Of a stretch of 47,205 nt of DNA, positions 44,272 through 47,205 are shown one piece after another (the stretch's first letter is position 1; every line of letters starts with the position of its first letter). Under the pieces are notes generated by a model. It made no database searches. It saw only the letters and a program-made list of their open reading frames with translations, and was not told where the DNA came from. The DNA comes from Xanthocytophaga agilis (lineage in GTDB: Bacteria > Bacteroidota > Bacteroidia > Cytophagales > 172606-1). The position numbers were made by a program, and so were the translations under genes. The stretch spans positions 1 to 47,205 of the forward strand of contig NZ_JASJOU010000028.1 in NCBI RefSeq assembly GCF_030068605.1, in the 5' to 3' direction.

Positions 44272-45855
44272 ATGAAAATGACTATGTATCGTATCCTATG
44301 TATGCTCTGCCTGATGAGCATATCCTTTACTCCGGTAGCCTTTGCACAGAAGGCAGCTACACAGGAGAAAAAACGGCCTAACGTAATCTTTATTCTCTCG
44401 GATGATCATGCCTATCAAGCCATTAGTGCCTATGGCAGCAAGTTAGTCCAGACTCCCAGCATTGATCGTATAGCCAGTCAGGGAGCTATTCTATATAACA
44501 ATGTGGTCACCAATTCAATATGTGGTCCAAGCCGGGCCGTCTTATTGACAGGGAAACACAGCCATATAAATGGGTATAAACTCAATGAGAAACAGTTTGA
44601 TATTAATCAGCCTGTGTTCTCAGAGCAACTTCAGCAGAATGGTTATCAAACAGCATGGATTGGTAAAATGCACCTAGGCGCATTACCCAATGGATTTGAT
44701 TATTTGAATGTACTACCAGGGCAAGGTCTGTACTACAATCCGGACTTTATCAATTCAAAAAATGAAAAGGTAAAATATACTGGCTATGTAACAGATATTA
44801 TTACACAGCTCTCAGAGGAATGGCTTAGTAAGCGGGATACAGTTAAACCGTTCTTTCTCGTAGTAGGCCACAAGGCTACTCACCGTGAATGGTTACCAGC
44901 CATTGAAGATCTGGGATACTATGACAATGTAAACTTCCCTTTGCCTTCAACCTTTTATGATGAATATACAGGCCGTATTGCAGCACAAAAACAAGATATG
45001 ACCATCGACAAAACTATGAGGTTAAAAGAGGACCTGAAGGTGCATGCAGACTATGACTCCGAAACAGGGTACAATCCTTATAAAGGCTTCACACCCGAGC
45101 AGAAGACGGCCTTTTATAACTATTATGAAAAGAAGGTCAGCAAAGAGTTTGATGAGAAAAATCTGAGTGGCAAAGCTCTTGTAGAATGGAAATATCAACG
45201 CTACATGCGAGACTATCTGGCTACAGCCCGATCTCTGGACCGAAATATTGGCAAGATACTCGACTATCTGGACCAACATGGTCTGACAGAGAATACAGTA
45301 ATAATCTATGCATCTGATCAGGGTTTTTATCTAGGTGAACATGGATGGTTTGACAAACGGTTTATTTATGAACAGTCTCTAAAAACACCTTTTGTCATTC
45401 GTTATCCGAGTGTGATTAAACCAGGTACAAAAGTAGATGCTGTTGTATCTAATCTTGACTGGGCACCTACCCTACTTAACGTGACAGGAACGTCTGTTCC
45501 AGATCAGATGCAGGGACAATCTTTTCTCCCTCTGCTGAAGGGGCAAAAGACATCCTGGAAGAGTGCAGCTTATTATCATTATTATGAATACCCCAAACCA
45601 CATAATGTACCACCTCATTTTGGTATTCGTACTGAGCAATATACGTTAGCCAGATTCTATGGGCCTGACAATGCATGGGAACTGTATGACATTAAGAAAG
45701 ACCCACAAAACCTGAATAATTTGTATGGAAAGAAGGGGTATGAAAATATTACTTCAACATTGAAAGCACAACTCAAAAAAGAGATCGTCCAGGCCAAAGA
45801 CAATGAAGCGTTAAAGATACTGGAAGGAGATTTGTCTTCAACATCCGCTCGATAG
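44272..45855 (+). CDS. Sulfatase, S1 family (arylsulfatase-like), exported
   Basis: 527 residues from ATG 44272. Signal peptide (MYRILCMLCLMSISFTPVAFA). Active-site C84-G-P-S-R88 is the CxPSR motif that is oxidised to formylglycine; calcium ligands D44-D45 in FILSDDHAYQ. Later KMHLG, GHKATHREW and ASDQGFYLGEHGWFDKR are typical of glycan sulfatases including GlcNAc-6-sulfatase-like ones. The SusCD context implies removal of sulfate from an imported glycan. No formylglycine maturase gene is in the window. Confidence 0.93.
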   Translation: MKMTMYRILCMLCLMSISFTPVAFAQKAATQEKKRPNVIFILSDDHAYQAISAYGSKLVQTPSIDRIASQGAILYNNVVTNSICGPSRAVLLTGKHSHINGYKLNEKQFDINQPVFSEQLQQNGYQTAWIGKMHLGALPNGFDYLNVLPGQGLYYNPDFINSKNEKVKYTGYVTDIITQLSEEWLSKRDTVKPFFLVVGHKATHREWLPAIEDLGYYDNVNFPLPSTFYDEYTGRIAAQKQDMTIDKTMRLKEDLKVHADYDSETGYNPYKGFTPEQKTAFYNYYEKKVSKEFDEKNLSGKALVEWKYQRYMRDYLATARSLDRNIGKILDYLDQHGLTENTVIIYASDQGFYLGEHGWFDKRFIYEQSLKTPFVIRYPSVIKPGTKVDAVVSNLDWAPTLLNVTGTSVPDQMQGQSFLPLLKGQKTSWKSAAYYHYYEYPKPHNVPPHFGIRTEQYTLARFYGPDNAWELYDIKKDPQNLNNLYGKKGYENITSTLKAQLKKEIVQAKDNEALKILEGDLSSTSAR

Positions 45856-45879
45856 AGTAGTCAACTTCTGTATCATATC

Positions 45880-45917
45880 AAACAGCCAGCTAAGTTACTG
45901 GCTGTTTGATTTTTTCT
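45880..45917 (+). terminator. Rho-independent terminator of the SusCD-sulfatase operon
   Basis: Perfect 10-bp stem aaacagccag/ctggctgttt (45880-45889 with 45898-45907), followed after 3 nt by six T. Lies 25 bp after the sulfatase stop. Confidence 0.85.
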
Positions 45918-45973
45918 ATAGGATGACCTTTATAATAATATTTAACTTCTTAACAATATTTATAGGAGTCTGA

Positions 45974-46305
45974 TCAAAAAAGGGAGAAAAATAGTGAATA
46001 TTGCTCTTGGCCAAGAGTACTATTAGCCATAATAGCTCCACCATGATTAGTAACCATTTTTTCGCAAATGGCCAGACCAATACCTATAGATGCATATTTT
46101 ATACATGTAACCGTTCAAAAATCTGAAAGATGAGGCTCGCATATCTGTGCTCAAACCCAATTCATTATCAGTCACATCAATCCGATGATACTGTGTGGTT
46201 AGGATGTGAGACACTCACCCAATCAGGAAGATTCATTACCGAAACAGGCTGATACGAAAACTCAAACAGAATAGGAACATCTTCTTTACGAAACCTAAGT
46301 CCAAT
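45974..46305 (-). pseudogene. Decayed C-terminal part of a histidine kinase
   Basis: Reading the minus strand: a first frame gives LRFRKEDVPILFEFSYQPVS. A second frame gives YHRIDVTDNELGLSTDM (the N-D-N-G box region), a third IFQIFERLHV, and a fourth YASIGIGLAICEKMVTNHGG and GAIMANSTLG to a TGA at 45974. In order these match the ATPase end of a PAS-type sensor kinase (…DNGIGF…IFQIFERLH…GIGLAICKKIVENHGG). At least three frameshifts make it dead. The 5' part is missing. Confidence 0.8.
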
Positions 46306-46825
46306 GAAAAACAGATTCTGAAATAATTAGCTTGGTTGAGATATGTATTCCAGGTAGCAGATCTATCCAAATAATGGTGTTGGTCTTCCCAATAGTGAGA
46401 TCTAACTCTAAAAAACATTATTTATCATTTCAGGGTATAGATTCTAATAGGAAACATTATTGGTCAACACAGAAATCCATACAACTGTTTGCAATATGTA
46501 TCCAGATATACGATCTTATCTACCTTGTTTATTTACAATAAACCTATACCTGCTAATTTCATTGTCTTTTGATAACTTTGAAAGGAACAATTAGCAAAAG
46601 AGTTCATGTTCATAAAATCAAAAATAGGGTCGAAAATATCCTACTTAAAAGATAAACTTTTAAACGATATTCTTTTCTTTCCATATAAATGTAAAAATGC
46701 GAGTAAAATCCTATTGGGAATAGGATAAGTGATTAGGATGACAGAGAATCTTCTTATTTTGATAGTTAACTCCAGCCGTAAAAGGCCTGAAATTTGAGAG
46801 AGATATTAGAAAGATATACAAAATA
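46306..46825. other. Intergenic, no gene seen
   Basis: AT-rich. Contains a small hairpin atcctatt/aataggat near 46709-46727. No repeat family, RNA or promoter identified. Confidence 0.5.
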
Positions 46826-46826
46826 A

Positions 46827-46854
46827 AAAACACTCACTATTGAGTGAGTGTTTT
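46827..46854 (-). terminator. Terminator of the rRNA operon
   Basis: Perfect 12-bp stem aaaacactcact/agtgagtgtttt with a 4-nt loop. On the minus strand it is followed by T-rich sequence and lies 14 bp past the 5S 3' end. Confidence 0.8.
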
Positions 46855-46867
46855 AATAATAGTAAAG

Positions 46868-46976
<109 letters not shown>

Positions 46977-47205
46977 AATGTTTGTGTCTTGCGACAATGC
47001 TTGTGTCTTGCGACAATGTTGGTTGATTCGATTAGGAATCTAATATTTTAGAAGTTCATTTACTTTTCAGAGTGTACTACTCTGTGGAGTAAAACTCTTT
47101 GTAGTAAAGAATTGACAAGTGGAAAAGAGAGAAACTCATTAACGAGTGTTTAAGTATAACAAAGTATTTTTTCTGATTGAGTATCTGACTTGCATGATCA
47201 GCAAA
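46977..47205 (-). other. 23S-5S spacer with a 19-bp tandem duplication
   Basis: Spacer between the 5S gene and the off-window 23S gene. Contains two tandem 19-bp units tg(t/c)ttgtgtcttgcgacaa at 46979-46997 and 46998-47016, differing by one base. The rest is AT-rich and featureless; no 23S end was recognised. Confidence 0.6.

Overview
The window looks like a chromosome segment of a Bacteroidota bacterium of the order Cytophagales. The evidence is a SusC/SusD pair with a sulfatase, Bacteroidota-type RHS fragments, Bacteroidota Crp/Fnr and AraC regulators, moderate-to-low GC, possible TTG-N20-TAnnTTTG promoters, and a 5S rRNA of Bacteroidota type. The genus cannot be fixed from sequence reading alone. 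My guess is the Cytophaga/Xanthocytophaga neighbourhood.

1-5.4 kb is accessory debris. A 13-bp tandem array runs into the fragment of an RHS-type protein. Next come a small secreted protein that may be an orphan immunity protein, a second RHS core and tail broken by stops, and an abrupt junction to the 3' end of a VirE-type primase/helicase gene. After that lie helically spaced TGGGTAA repeats, a VRR-NUC nuclease carrying an in-frame palindromic insertion, a field of GTAGGGGC hairpins with a 67-bp inverted repeat, a small two-helix membrane protein (holin candidate), an Amidase_2 endolysin-like enzyme with its terminator, and an Rpn-family nuclease.

5.4-12.8 kb holds small uncharacterised genes, a single-domain response regulator, a protoglobin, and three unrelated alpha/beta hydrolases. 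13.7-21.7 kb is a signalling block: a TPR histidine kinase (HisKA_2), an AraC regulator, a sigma-54 activator with three GAF domains, and an NtrC-type response regulator just downstream of it. 21.7-28.9 kb contains an MBL-fold hydrolase with OsmC, a lipoprotein, an esterase with a DOPA-type extradiol dioxygenase, and two Crp/Fnr regulators, each beside a paralogous NADP-binding reductase. 29.7-37.8 kb is a set of regulators and redox enzymes: AraC, MDR reductase, NmrA-type SDR, old yellow enzyme, Gfo/Idh/MocA, AraC and aldo/keto reductase. It looks like electrophile/quinone detoxification. 38.1-38.7 kb is a frameshifted DUF6624 gene. 39.6-45.9 kb is a compact SusC-SusD-sulfatase locus for a sulfated glycan. 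A decayed histidine kinase and the 3' end of an rRNA operon (5S, minus strand) close the window.

The most striking non-gene signal is two families of transposase-free repeats filling the intergenic spaces. Family A (five copies, about 370-620 bp, ends ATGAGTCATC/GATGACTCAT) carries a terminator-like hairpin at one end. In all five copies that end faces the 3' end of a neighbouring gene. Family B has a 114-115 bp core with TGTCCTYCTGAAAG termini and sometimes an outer 17-bp inverted repeat. A and B are nested in each other in both orders (B in A at 29 kb, A in B at 34 kb). A separate 200-bp IS5-like MITE with a TTA target duplication lies at 36.6 kb.
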